DNA from: Pseudovirgaria hyperparasitica
Lineage: Eukaryota > Ascomycota > Dothideomycetes > Acrospermales > Acrospermaceae
NCBI RefSeq assembly: GCF_010093815.1
Contig: NW_022985549.1
Location: 2,257,494-2,321,493, forward strand
Reading direction: 5' to 3'
DNA: 64,000 nt
A program made the position numbers and the translations under genes. The notes under the pieces were generated by a model. The model saw only the letters and a list, made by a program, of their open reading frames with translations. It was not told the DNA's origin and did not search any database. Positions 35,601 to 45,950 of this stretch are shown here, in pieces (within the stretch, counting starts at the first letter, position 1; each line of letters starts with the position of its first letter).

Positions 35601-35791
35601 CGCCCTGCCGCGCTGTCTTTCCCAGCTCCTCTCATGTCCTGCCGAAGCCTGTTCAGAGTTGCGCATTCTTCCGAGTACCTCTCAGGGTCATCGCCATAGG
35701 TCTGTCTGATGTACCCTTTGAGTGGATGTATCCAGTCGACTTCGTTGGTTTGTTTCAGAGGAGACGAGAGCATAGGCGCTTGGGACGCCAT
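32603..35791 (-). CDS. bro1: Vacuolar sorting protein Bro1 (ESCRT-associated)
   Basis: Four exons (35511-35791, 35022-35451, 33802-34962, 32603-33751) are joined across introns of 59, 59 and 50 nt, all with GT-AG ends, giving 1006 aa. The BRO1 domain fills about residues 1-390 ([50 protein letters not shown]-type helices) and binds Snf7/ESCRT-III. A coiled V-like domain follows to about residue 740, then a Pro/Gln/His-rich tail with PPPPPPGPPPQ and a long Gln-His run. In yeast, Bro1 brings the ubiquitin hydrolase Doa4 to endosomes and stimulates ESCRT-III. Rim20/PalA shares the BRO1 domain, but the long proline-rich tail fits Bro1 better. Confidence 0.93.
32818..32885. repeat. CTGATG/CTG microsatellite in Bro1 coding tail
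   Basis: An imperfect array of TGCTGA and TGCTG units on the plus strand encodes the alternating Gln-His run of Bro1 on the minus strand. The six-base unit keeps the frame, so length changes would only alter the number of Gln-His pairs. Confidence 0.85.
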
Positions 35792-36503
35792 ACTAGGAGC
35801 CTTGCTAGTTGTTACAATAGAAGCTGTACTGGAGGTCCTCGAGGAGTGTGCGCTTTGTTGCCCAATGCTGCCAGGCTTGTTTTATCACAACACTTGCGCT
35901 GACCCTGGCGCCTCCGCGATGTCCGAGTCGGGTGTACGTATGTCGGTCGTTTGAGGGTAAGGATAAAGTTGCAGTATTCCACGCTATTGGTACCTCCCAA
36001 GATTTATTGATCAGTTCTGTTCCACGGCCTGCAGAATATACGGCCTCGAAAGTGGTCGCAGGGCAGGATGGAGATGCGTCGCGGGGTGGTACTAGTAATG
36101 AATGTTAATTGAGGATCTGCCTACTAAGCGCCCGACACTTTAGCCCTTCACCTGCGCCACGCCCTGTTAGTGAACATTACATGGAAGCTTAGCAACGGGA
36201 TTCGCTAATGAGATCGAAGAGAGCACAGGCTAAGATGATCAATCTTTGAGCTAATTATATGTATCGCTGCGTTGTTGGGTACAAGGCGCTAATAGTAATG
36301 AATAGTATATGTACAGCCTGAGTTGAGAATCTACAAGCATATTTTTTTCCAAACATCTATCACGCCCATGATGACAGCCTTTGAACGCCAAACGCTAATG
36401 TTATGCTGCCATATTCCACTCACTGCCCGGGATCTATGGTCACTGGAAGTGCGGTCGTAATATACATGGTGTGGAGGTGGTTGTAGGTGTTGATAGCATC
36501 AGT
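35792..36503. other. Bro1 promoter and Mdj1 3' flank
   Basis: About 710 bp between two minus-strand genes. No open frame with support, and no repeat. Confidence 0.4.
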
Positions 36504-38191
36504 CTATCCGGACCCTGATCCCGAAGCTTTTTTCGGTGTTTCATTGTCATCTTCGGTGGTTTCTTTTGAGTTCTGCTCTTTGTGTAGATCTTTATGTTGT
36601 CCTGTCAGATTGTGCCATGCGCTTTTAAAGAAACCTTCGTTTTCATGGCTGCTCTCTTTTGGGGTTGACTGACTTGGTTTGGACTTTTCATCCACATCAG
36701 AGGTTGAGGGTGCGCTGCGATTCAAGTTCATGACCCGCTTTGCGGTCTTGTCTCCCATCTCATCTGCCAACATCTCGAGGATCGTACGTTGGTTGGCGCT
36801 GAGGTATTTCGGCATTTGGATTTTGAACTCCACACGCAAATCGCCATTCGCATTCTTCCTCCCTTGAAGCTTCTTCATGCCCATCCCTCCGAGCACGATC
36901 TTGTCTCCCGCAGAAGTGCCAGTGGGCACCTTGATCTTGACCTCGCCGTCTAATGTTGGTACATTCCATTCACCGCCAAGGATCGCTGTCGTTAAAGGTA
37001 CAGATGCGGTGTACATTATATCGGAGCCCTGACGTTTGAATTTTGGATCAGGAGTGACCCTGATGAGCACGTACAGATCCCCCTTGGTTGACTGGATGTT
37101 TGGATCGGCAGATTGACCTGTTAGTGGAGCATCACCTTCTCCGGTAACACGTAATCGCATACCATCCTCAATGCCTCCCGGGATGTCGACTGAAACAGTT
37201 CTCTTTTCTCGTATGGCACCTTGACCATGGCATGTCCTACACTCTGCTCCAGGAGGAGTCTGGACACCGGCACCTGAACAAGTCGAACAAGTGCTAGCCA
37301 TCTGAAAGCCGCCCATAGTGTGTACACGTTGGCCGGTGCCACCGCATGACCTACAGGTGGTGCGTTTCTTGCCTGGTTTCAAGCCGTCGCCTGAACATGT
37401 TTTGCACTGTACCATTGGAGTGATGGTGATCGTCTTGCTCGTTCCCTTTGCAGCATCCATAAACGAGATATGAGCTTGCACTTCGATATCGTCTCCAACA
37501 AGGACTTCGGCTGCTTGGAATGGACCTCTTCCGCCAGAACGCCCCCGGCGTCCACCGCCACCAAATGCGCTGAAAAGGTCCTCGAAATTGAACTCTGCAC
37601 CGCCGAATCCACCAGCACTCCCAGCACCACCAGCTCCGCCGAAGCCTCCAAATCCACCAAAACCTCCTCCAAAGGGGTTGCCTGCACCAGGTCCTGCGCC
37701 CGCACCAGGGTTGAACCCACCACTCTGGTCAAATGCGGCTGAGCCGTACGTATCGTAGGCTTCTTTCTTCTTCGGGTCTGACAAGGTCTCATAGGCGGTT
37801 TGGGCTTCGGCAAACTTCTCTTTCGCATTCGCATCCTTGTTGGTGTCCGGGTGGTATTTCTTTGCGAGACCATAGTAAGACTTCTTTATTTCGGATGCTG
37901 AAGCGCTTTTGCCGACACCTAACACAGAATATGGATCTTTCATGGACGCTCTTTGGAGAGGGGAGGCATGGAAAGACTGTGTCATGATTAGAACCTTCCT
38001 GGATTCACACACGGGCACCTGAAGTCGCTTACCCGAGTCTGAGGTACGTTCACACTACGCTGCCAGCAATCTGAACGCGGCCGATTCCATTTCGAATGTG
38101 TTGTGAGACTTCTGGGGCATGTTCGCGACACTGATGCTGCCCTTAGGGGTAGCGTCGAGGTGAGCGATATTGCCGAACCGGCCAGATTCAT
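36504..38191 (-). CDS. mdj1: Mitochondrial DnaJ (type I Hsp40) Mdj1
   Basis: Two exons (38033-38191 and 36504-37976) are joined in phase 0 across a 56-nt intron (GTAAGC donor, ACACAG acceptor), giving 543 aa. Exon 1 supplies an Arg/Ser-rich mitochondrial presequence beginning [20 protein letters not shown], and the join creates RSFHASPLQ, a typical processing site. Then come the J domain ([20 protein letters not shown], with HPD near 95-97), a Gly/Phe-rich linker ([14 protein letters not shown]), four zinc-binding CxxCxGxG motifs ([32 protein letters not shown]) and the C-terminal substrate-binding domain. The protein activates mitochondrial Hsp70 (Ssc1) in folding matrix proteins. An in-frame upstream ATG at 38278 exists but would spoil the presequence. 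Confidence 0.94.
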
Positions 38192-39035
38192 CGTATGTGA
38201 AGATTGTCGCCAGGCGAAGACGATTGCGATGAGGGAACTATATTCAAGCCAAGATGGGATGAAGTCTCCTTGCGACAAAATCTCGAGAAGTTTCGGCGAA
38301 GACTCGCCGCGAGTCGAAAAAGTTTAGCGCCTGCCAAGCCATGACATAATGCGGTAGTCCGCCCGGCCGTACCTATTATGAGAGACGTGACTCTCGTACA
38401 TCCATGACTTCTGTTGTGGATATCTTTAGAAGGGATAACATGCATTTGCTTGTATTGAATATCCAAGTGGCGATGTCTCAAAGCTTCTGAGAGCCTTACG
38501 GACACTACCGCCAGTTATAACGTCTATATTACATAGCACAGGCTTGAGCAAGCTATTGCGCCCGACGCGTTTATACGCGTTCTTTGAGCCTGTGATTGTG
38601 TTCGAGCTACAGTAACATTAGACCAATGACATTGATAATTAGCCTTCGTACTCCCAGAACAATGCTTGAGGCTTCTACTTCCATAATCGTCAAAACGCCT
38701 GTACAATTTTACGACGGCTCATGAGAAACGTCGCAGCCATGCCAAATCTCTTTTACGCCAATGATGCAATCATCCAAACTGTACGCCGAAAAGATTCTGA
38801 TTATCCCAAAGCAGTCCACACCTTGAAAAGGGCGTTTCTGGAATTTGAGTCGATACCCGGATAGGAACAGGCGTCGCATCGTGTGAAGAAATATAGACTG
38901 GGTATCATGCGCATCTGGAGCGAGTTTTTAAATGCTGTTGCGAAAGAACAGCCGGCAGGTGGTCGAGTATAGAAGCACGGTACTACTTTCGAGGGGGTGC
39001 AAATCTAACACGGAGCTCTTTTTCTGTCGATCCGG
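38192..39035. other. Mdj1 promoter and SAP30-like 3' flank
   Basis: About 840 bp without a supportable gene. The possibility that the SAP30-like gene has one more 3' exon here (a donor-like GTACCA lies at about 39078) was considered but the added residues match nothing. Confidence 0.4.
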
Positions 39036-39627
39036 TCAGTCAATTGGTGTCTTCTGGGTATAATCAACTAAATTGGTACCTTTTGTCTTTGTCTTGTACA
39101 AAAAATCCACAATAACTTCCTGCTCGTTCACGGCTAATGCATTAAAATTTTTCCTTACAGCCAGAGCTAGACTGTCTTTGCTGACTCGTCTCTTGCTCTT
39201 CTGTCGAGCCATTGTAGGGGAGTGATTGCCGATGCCTTGTGAGAGGAGGACATGGGCTAGCGGGTTATGGAAGGAGGAGGGTGTCTCAAGCCGATAGAGG
39301 CTTCGATAGGAGTGTAGCAGCAACGAGTCTTCTTTCGCCCATGAGCTCTGACAGATATAGGTGTTAGCATTCAATAGAGTCCTAAGCATGGAGCTAATTT
39401 GTGGCGATGGCCACACATACCGATGAGGTACTGCTTGTCCCGGTCTGCGGTCCATTTCCATTCGTAGTAGCAGGAGAATCAGTGCTAGAGTTCATGACCT
39501 CTTTCAATGAGCTTCCATTCGCCAAAGTTGAGGGTACATTTCGACGACCACGACTAGCATTTGCATGCTTCTCCTTGACTGCTGAGTTCGGGTCGTCTGT
39601 GGTACCGCGCGACTTTGGAGGTGGCAT
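39036..39627 (-). CDS. SAP30-like Sin3-binding protein
   Basis: Two exons (39421-39627 and 39036-39347) are joined in phase 0 across a 73-nt intron (GTATGT donor, GTCAG acceptor), giving 172 aa. The N-terminus MPPPKSRGTTDDPNSAVKEK is polar and disordered. The C-terminal part reads LLLHSYRSLYRLETPSSFHN, then HSPTMARQKSKRRVSKDSLA, then LAVRKNFNALAVNEQEVIVD and FLYK. That is the SAP30 Sin3-binding domain (V-RKHF-x8-E-x-VIVDFLYK pattern). SAP30 bridges Sin3 and the Rpd3 histone deacetylase in transcriptional repression, so a nuclear corepressor role is expected. The start is the first ATG in frame. The stop follows directly after a short tail, and an extra 3' exon cannot be excluded. Confidence 0.85.
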
Positions 39628-40664
39628 CACACGAGCATGAGGACAATCGCCAGTCGCTGATTGCGGTGGAAGAGATGAATGAAATAGAGCTGACGAAGAG
39701 GTAATTTGAGGATATCGAGGAGGCCAAAGTCGCCAAAGGGGGGGAAATTGTGCTGAATTAAAAAAACGGCGAGAGAATGTGGTGTACCGCTACTTGCTCC
39801 CACAGGCCAGGGTCCTATGACTTAAGAGCCAATTTTGGCGTTGGCTTGCCTATACTTAGGTAGGTATAGCCGGCTGTGGCTGGGCATGTCTGTGGCTGTA
39901 CGTAGCTCTGTCGGCCGAGGTCCCTTTCCCCCTCTTGACGTCTCTTTCACTTGTATTCTCTCGTATTGTCTCTATTGTTCTCTTTCAAGTCAACTCGAGA
40001 CCTCGGTGGCGTTCTATTTCCATAATGGCACTCACATCTACTCACCTAAGTAAAAGATAAGAATTTCCCGCTTTCGGAGCCAGCCCCGACACAGAAACCT
40101 TCAGCCTACGATGTGGATATTCTCCTATTCGGCGGACCGGAGCATCGAACATCCATTCAAATATTCACACGGATGAAGCATTAATTCTAAATTTACTTGC
40201 TAGAGTATTCTCTGACATGTCCAATCAATGTGTGTAACACTCCCGCCTTAGGTCGACGCACATGTGTGAAGACTGAATCGCCATTGGACTTGAATTGCCC
40301 ACTACGGCTCTTACAACAACTCATTCAGGCGGGAAAGGAGTCTCTATAGCCTAGGTGACTTGCAGGGATTCTCTACTGATTGTATTTCATGGCTCAGAAC
40401 TCAATTGATGCACCTTGCTATTCACTTAATGACTACAATAGCTACCACACATCCCTTGCTTATACTAAAATCTACTTATACCTTCCATTGCTGCCTCTCT
40501 TTGCTCCCCCTCCCCATCCATTTCTTGAGCTTATCCCGAGTCTTTAAACCCAAGACCATCTCTTCTTCCCTTCTCTCTCATTCCTTCCATTTCACAATCT
40601 TATAACTCTTACTTCCCTTTCCGCTTGAGTCCTATCTCAATATTATATTGACTTTATCCTCAGC
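39628..40664. other. Divergent promoter of SAP30-like and PPHLR genes
   Basis: About 1 kb between divergent start codons. From 40480 to 40660 the plus strand is strongly pyrimidine-rich (CTCTCTTTGCTCCCCCTCCC and similar), typical of an efficient fungal core promoter or leader for the gene at 40665. A TACCTA-type cluster lies near 39849-39864. Confidence 0.5.
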
Positions 40665-42374
40665 ATGCCTCAATCATGCCACGTTCCTGAACCTAGACTG
40701 ATAAAGCATTCAGCGCCTCACGACCAGGACTCATCTACCACTACTAGAGTCCAGGAGCAGGCCGACAGTTCAACCATCGACAATCCAAGCAAGATGCTCA
40801 ACTCTGTTCGCGATCGGCGTGACTCCATGCTTGAACTTGACCAGGCCTTCAAGTTCCAGCTACGGACTCGCACGAAGAATGTTGACAATGGCCTCTCACA
40901 CGATGGAGCTCGTAGTGAGTTGAGCTTTACAGCATCTCCTACCGTCGGCCCTGTCAAACCCTTACCGCCTCACCTTCGGGCCCGTGCCACCAAAAATGCT
41001 GAAGTTGCTCAACCTCTTACCGTTCAAGCGTACGTTAAGGTAGCCATCTTGGTTCTGTAGACTCTTACATCTTCCAGGAAGCAGCCTTTTGTGCCACCAC
41101 ATCTTCGGGGTCGCGCTCTGAACAAACCTGGAACAGCAGAGCCTCTAGCAGCTCAGCCTGTGGCAACTCGGCCTGTAGCAACTGAACCAGTATCCAATGG
41201 AAAGTCAGTCAAGAGCAAGAACCTTATGTAAAGTTCAACGACTTATATCGTGTAGGAAAGCCTTTGTGCCACCTCACCTACGGACTCGGACACAAGAACG
41301 TCCAGTGTCCGTCCAGTCTACGACTGCGGCAGTGTCAGTTATTGCGCTCTTAATCCCGAGCCTCTGTTCCTATTTCTGACGTTGCCCAGAGAGCCCAAAC
41401 GTGAAGATAGCTCTGAAACCGAGTCCACTTATCAAGCACCTAGTCTTGATGCTGACAAACCTCTTCGCTCTGTTGAAGACACATTCATTGAAGCCGTGGG
41501 ATGGCGTCCATACTACATCAAATCTCTGAAGAACCTCCCTGAGGAAGCGATCTCTGGCATCCCAGAACTCTATTCGACTGTCACTTTCTCTTGGGAATTC
41601 CTGAAGAACACTCTGGGCGGTATTGAATGGTCTCCCGGCATGTACTACATCCCGACGGCCCACGGAGTCTCTATTCTCCCTAATCGCACTTATTGTGCCT
41701 ACGACGCCAGCCATGAACCGTACTTGCCCATGCGCCCAGGCGAGCACGGCGCAAAGCTTACGGCCTTCTTCGCAGACAATCCGGACGATGAAGATGGCGA
41801 CGAAGTGGGCGAAGCTGCCTATACGGAGTTTCCTCTGTTCATTCAGGCATCCCGATATGCACGCCGTGGCAACGCAGCGTCCGACAAATATATCTACTTC
41901 GGCACATACTCACAGTCACGCTGGTCTGACCGTCTTGATTACGACCACATGATCAACGACGTGCCTCACGACGTTAAGATGCACTGGGCCACGAAGCTTT
42001 CCGAAGCCGATCGCCCGGAATGGGTCACTGACAAGCTCGTCCGCCACTTCTGGCCACCACCGGAGTACAAAGGTGCACTTCCAGAGAAGTTGCCCGCGAC
42101 CGGAAGTGAATCCGGCGGTGTTGAGGAAGATGACGAGCACTATTTGAAGGTACAGCACGATATTGGCGAGTACATCAAGGAGTTGCGCTACTGGAAGATC
42201 GTGACGCCTCCGAAAGTTGCTTTATTAAGCCGGGACTTGATCATGGAGGCATTTGAGCGCCCGGACGCCGCCGATCCGCCTGGTCTCAGGTTGCAGTGGG
42301 AGTACCTCGAGTGTGTCGGATTCGACCGCGACTTCTACGACATGCTCATCCTAACGATGAAAGATCGCAATTGA
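40665..42374 (+). CDS. PPHLR-repeat protein with conserved fungal C-terminal domain
   Basis: Four exons (40665-41029, 41078-41203, 41256-41333, 41390-42374) are joined across introns of 48, 52 and 56 nt, all phase 2, giving 517 aa. Residues 1-210 are disordered and carry three copies of a basic motif, KPLPPHLRARA, QPFVPPHLRGRA and KAFVPPHLRTRT, one per exon. The motif resembles the N-terminal 'YVPPHLR' of Ded1/DDX3-type proteins, so a translation-linked role is possible (inference). The C-terminal 300 residues form one domain (DTFIEAVGWRPYYIKSLKN, NTLGGIEWSPGMYYIPTAHG, FGTYSQSRWSDRLDYDHM), which I believe is the fungal DUF6697 type; the function is unknown. Exons 2 and 3 are phase-matched and start alike, suggesting exon duplication. 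Confidence 0.85.
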
Positions 42375-42947
42375 ACATGCGTTGTCCTCCTGTGATTCGA
42401 AGGTTTGATATTAGACTTTGTGGACCAATACACTACAAAGTATGGCGAGGCATTACTCTTTGCTTTCATGCTTTGCTTCACACCACGAATGGTCAGCGCT
42501 ACCGTAAATTTCGCGAACTTCGCGCTCGACGACGTGTCTCTACCTTGACAAGCATCGCTCAGATCATTTACAGCTAGCCCTTTGTCGGGCCTCACAGCCT
42601 TACTTTCGGCGGCGTTACTGCACAAAAACCCCTGCTGACATTTCATGATTTATCCTTTGGGAAGCTCTCTGTATGTTAAACCATATTGCTTTCAAAAGCG
42701 GCTCTATCTAGATCGGCACATGAGCTTCGTCTTTCAGACTTCTGGCGCTGTCACAGCCAGACTCATCAATTGGTAAATCGGTCTCATACGTCATTTCCCA
42801 ATCCGATATGTGGCTGGACGCACTACCTTGATATTCACAATAGTACCTTCTCTTCTATATCAGTTACCGCGACTAAGACAAGCACATTCTGAGAAAATAG
42901 AGAAAGCGCAACTAACCTTCTACCGTCCGTCCATAAAGTTACCTTGA
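42375..42947. other. Intergenic region
   Basis: About 570 bp, moderately AT-rich. No gene or repeat is visible. Confidence 0.35.
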
Positions 42948-43178
42948 ATGTTGATTCTCAATCTTCAACTACATATCTTACATTCTCCTATTCTTGCGCA
43001 CTTGATGTCTTCTAGCCCATCTTTCGCTGATATCTACGACGCACTTCTGGACAGACTCGTCTTCATTTTCCTAGTCACAGCGTGGATATCGACCATCTAC
43101 TTTCTCTTCCGCATCATCGTCTTGACAAGGATCGCTATACATGTCAGAAGAGGATTGCCTCCGGATAGACGCCGTTGA
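42948..43178 (+). CDS. Possible small membrane protein
   Basis: A 76-aa frame, or 57 aa if the second Met (43005) is used (MSSSPSFADIYDALLDRLVF start). One strong hydrophobic segment, FIFLVTAWISTIYFLFRIIVL, is followed by an Arg-rich end (VRRGLPPDRRR). Its last 38 bp overlap the next frame, which is unusual for two independent genes, so both may be exons of one gene whose intron I could not place. No family is recognised. Confidence 0.25.
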   Translation: MLILNLQLHILHSPILAHLMSSSPSFADIYDALLDRLVFIFLVTAWISTIYFLFRIIVLTRIAIHVRRGLPPDRRR

Positions 43179-43407
43179 TCCCCCTATGGATGAAACACAG
43201 TCAGATTGGCTGTCGGTTTATGATAGCCCCGGCACATCTGACAATGCCACATATGTGATTGTCGAGACTGAAGACGAACTGGATGACTTGCACGTGACTA
43301 GTATCACTGTGGAAATTCTTCTATGGTTGGCCCTCCTCTGGTGGCTTTGGCGCTTCTTCCTCCGAGTGAGGCGGCTTCTACGATACAACGGAGCAAGATG
43401 GATTTGA
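43141..43407 (+). CDS. Possible small acidic single-pass membrane protein
   Basis: An 88-aa frame. Residues 1-50 are acidic (MSEEDCLRIDAVDPPMDETQ, VIVETEDELDDL), then a Trp/Leu-rich helix ILLWLALLWWLWRFFL and a basic end RVRRLLRYNGARWI. The charge pattern (acidic-helix-basic) looks like a real tail-anchored or single-pass protein rather than chance. It overlaps the previous frame by 38 bp. No known family is recognised. Confidence 0.35.
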   Translation: MSEEDCLRIDAVDPPMDETQSDWLSVYDSPGTSDNATYVIVETEDELDDLHVTSITVEILLWLALLWWLWRFFLRVRRLLRYNGARWI

Positions 43408-43860
43408 CTTCTGTTCTCGACCATATACTCTCCGACCGAGTTACAAGATATCTGGAAGCCTGCGCTTCACCACGTTCGCTGTGCGTAATTACTGGCCGAT
43501 GCGTTTGGACCACTATCTCTACGCATATCACTCTCTTCATAACCTCGCATCATCCAATGCTTGCCGCCTTCTTTCACCCCGAGCTCGCCGTAAAAGGATC
43601 ATTCACATTGCTCACTATTTGACCAACGACAATGGCCCAACGGAAAGTATGAGAAGCTACAATTCAGCTCTTCCAACGCATAGCTGACTGCACGGATAGT
43701 GATCAATGTCAAACAATCAGATCAAGCTATTTTGGGCATCCTCAATGGCTTCCAACGGCACTGATGCCATGATATCACTATGTGGCAGTGAGATAGGGAA
43801 GTGTTTAGTTGCGGCTGAGTACGCTCAAGTAGGAAGAGGTAATTATGTCAATCATTTCAT
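43408..43860. other. Intergenic region downstream of small ORFs
   Basis: About 450 bp with open frames in two plus-strand registers (43400-43622 and 43481-43687), none with motifs. It could hold another small exon of the preceding locus. Confidence 0.35.
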
Positions 43861-45546
43861 CTACCTTAGCTTATACACACAAGGCTTCAGCACCTTGCCC
43901 TCCTCTTCTGGTGCTAGCAGCTCATCGCGTTCGATGAACTTCTTTCCCTTCATGCCCTTTACTTCGACTGGTTGCTCTTTCACATTCTTTCCCACCACCG
44001 GCTGCACATTCTTGATGAACACCATCTTCACGAACATTTTGTTGCTCAAATCAGCCTGACCATCCAGACTGAAGCCATGATTTCGCATGACCTGAAGAAA
44101 AGGACCAAGTTCTGTGTCTTGCGCGGCGGCCATTTTCTGCGCTACATGCATGTCCGGGTCATCGATCTCAGTATTCAGATACTCATCTGGATGCTTCATC
44201 GCGGCCTTCTTTGTTTCAGGCTCACTCTCGTCGTCTGAGTCTCTAGACCCTATAGCCTTTCGTTTGATGCTGTTCTTTTTCTGTGTATGCTTTTGCGTCT
44301 GCTGCTTCCGTTTATCGAGGCTCCCAATCGAGTTCTTCACCACACCACTCTGCACGCGCCCGAAACGACTGCGTATCTCCCCGACCCAGCATTCTCCTTT
44401 CCAATGCAGACATCTCCATGCCTCGTCCACAAAGTCCGTCCAGTTCGTACCCATGAGCGCAAGGCAGAAAATGGCGATATCAAGTTCGCCATCTCTCAAC
44501 GGCAAGTTTGAGATATCGGCCTTTGTAACAAGCGCCGATGGCGAATGCAAGTCATAAGAATGAACCTTCAACTTCAGCTTCCCCAGATGCTTCTGTAGCG
44601 CCGTCGCCAGTCCCGCCGTGCCACAGCCCAGGTCTGCAATTACACTCTCCCCTGAGCGGAAGTTCCGTGGCAGCGGCTTCGCACCGTCTGCATTTACAGG
44701 TATCAGATTCGGGTTTGCGGCATCCTTGCCAGTCTTCCGGCCCTTCGCCCCTTTATCCTTGGAAAACTTCTTTGTCTGGCTGTCCGGCAGTCCGACCTTG
44801 CCGCGGGTCAGGACGTCGGATATGAACTTATCGACCGGATTAGAGGGCCACACGGCGACTTGCTGACTGAAGCCGGCGTGGTATTCGTCGAACATTTCTG
44901 GGTTCTTGGAGAAGAGCGTGAGAGAGGATGTGGATGGGGTGGTGTAGAGGGTTTCGTTAAGGTGGCGGAAGCGCGCTGAGGAGAGCTTGTGCGCCATGGC
45001 GGCTTGGAGGGGAGTAAGTGTTGATTTCGGGGTGGTTGGCTTGGGCGCGATTGCGGGTGTTGCTTGAGGGGGCTCTTTTGCGAGTTTCGTGGGCTTTGGG
45101 AGTGGGTTGGAGAGGACGGAGGGGGCAAGCTCCTTCGAGGCCTCCGGGTTTCTGTCTTTTTTGCGCTTCTTATAGGGCTGTTCTTCTTCTGCTTGTGCGT
45201 TACTCGCCGCTTCTTTGGGTTCTGTAACGGCGCCGCCATTTTGCTTCAATCTCTCCTCTCGAGCTTTCTTTCGCCGGTCGTTTCTGCTCGACTTCTTTGT
45301 CGCCGCGCCTTTCTCTCCGACCTCGACTGTGTTTGAGCCTGTTCCCTTGGTCTTTTTTTTCTTCTGCGACACGAGCTGCCCGTTGCCATCTAGCTTTGCG
45401 AGGTCGACTAGGCCCTCTGTGCGCTTCTCTTCTTCGCTGCCAATCTCATCTTTTCTCTTCCTTTTCTTGCTGGAGCTCTTGGATTCTGGGGGTGCGGTTT
45501 GGGGCTTCACAGTCGCTGGCAGGTTCCATCCTGGAACAGCGAACAT
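43861..45546 (-). CDS. rrp8: 25S rRNA adenine-N1 methyltransferase Rrp8
   Basis: A single exon of 561 aa, started at the ATG that gives MFAVPGWNLP, the conserved beginning in fungi. Residues 1-170 are Lys-rich and disordered with nucleolar-type clusters (KKRKRKDE, KKSSRNDRRKKA). The Rrp8 catalytic region begins LSSARFRHLNETLYTTPSTS and continues with DEYHAGFSQQVAVWPSNPVD. The SAM-binding motif is VIADLGCGTAGLATALQ, followed by VHSYDLHSP, LPLRDGELDIAIFCLALMGT and the WVGEIRSRF strand. Rrp8 installs m1A in helix 25.1 of 25S rRNA and acts in the nucleolus. The protein carries a longer low-complexity insert before the C-terminus than the yeast enzyme (KKRKAIGSRDSDDESE region). Confidence 0.93.
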   Translation of the reverse strand: MFAVPGWNLPATVKPQTAPPESKSSSKKRKRKDEIGSEEEKRTEGLVDLAKLDGNGQLVSQKKKKTKGTGSNTVEVGEKGAATKKSSRNDRRKKAREERLKQNGGAVTEPKEAASNAQAEEEQPYKKRKKDRNPEASKELAPSVLSNPLPKPTKLAKEPPQATPAIAPKPTTPKSTLTPLQAAMAHKLSSARFRHLNETLYTTPSTSSLTLFSKNPEMFDEYHAGFSQQVAVWPSNPVDKFISDVLTRGKVGLPDSQTKKFSKDKGAKGRKTGKDAANPNLIPVNADGAKPLPRNFRSGESVIADLGCGTAGLATALQKHLGKLKLKVHSYDLHSPSALVTKADISNLPLRDGELDIAIFCLALMGTNWTDFVDEAWRCLHWKGECWVGEIRSRFGRVQSGVVKNSIGSLDKRKQQTQKHTQKKNSIKRKAIGSRDSDDESEPETKKAAMKHPDEYLNTEIDDPDMHVAQKMAAAQDTELGPFLQVMRNHGFSLDGQADLSNKMFVKMVFIKNVQPVVGKNVKEQPVEVKGMKGKKFIERDELLAPEEEGKVLKPCVYKLR

Positions 45547-45950
45547 TCTGAGGGCTGTCACCTCTTAAGGTGTGTAAATTATTACAATGAGTTTTAACTG
45601 TGGTGAGCAGTAATACATGGTCTAGAAATTTTGTTTTGCGCAAAGACCGACTTACCGATGCGGAGCTATACTTGTTTAGGTCTAGCGCTGTTTGGCCTGA
45701 AGACAATCTACGCTCTCCATGGTCCGGTGTTGTTACTCTGAAAACACATCATACAGTAACTATCAAGAAAAGGCATAATAGTATCGGCTCAGGTGTACTT
45801 AAACAAAAGATTCGTTCTCGAAGGAAAGACTAATGGTAGGCTAATACGACTATAATATACTAAATCAACAGGTTTACAGGCTCAGATCAACACCACCACG
45901 GAATGGGGCAATCAGAACAGATCTCTCTTCTAGAGTGACGTTCGCGCACC
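45547..45950. other. Intergenic region
   Basis: About 400 bp between the Rrp8 start and the stop of the CmcJ-like gene. No feature beyond a short AT-rich patch (45830-45870). Confidence 0.4.

Noticed and set aside
38192-38278. Upstream Mdj1 start codon
   Set aside because: It would place an un-presequence-like segment before the mitochondrial signal; MNLAG is the better start.
39036-39100. Third exon for the SAP30-like gene
   Set aside because: The donor-like GTACCA leads to acceptors whose residues match nothing in the family.
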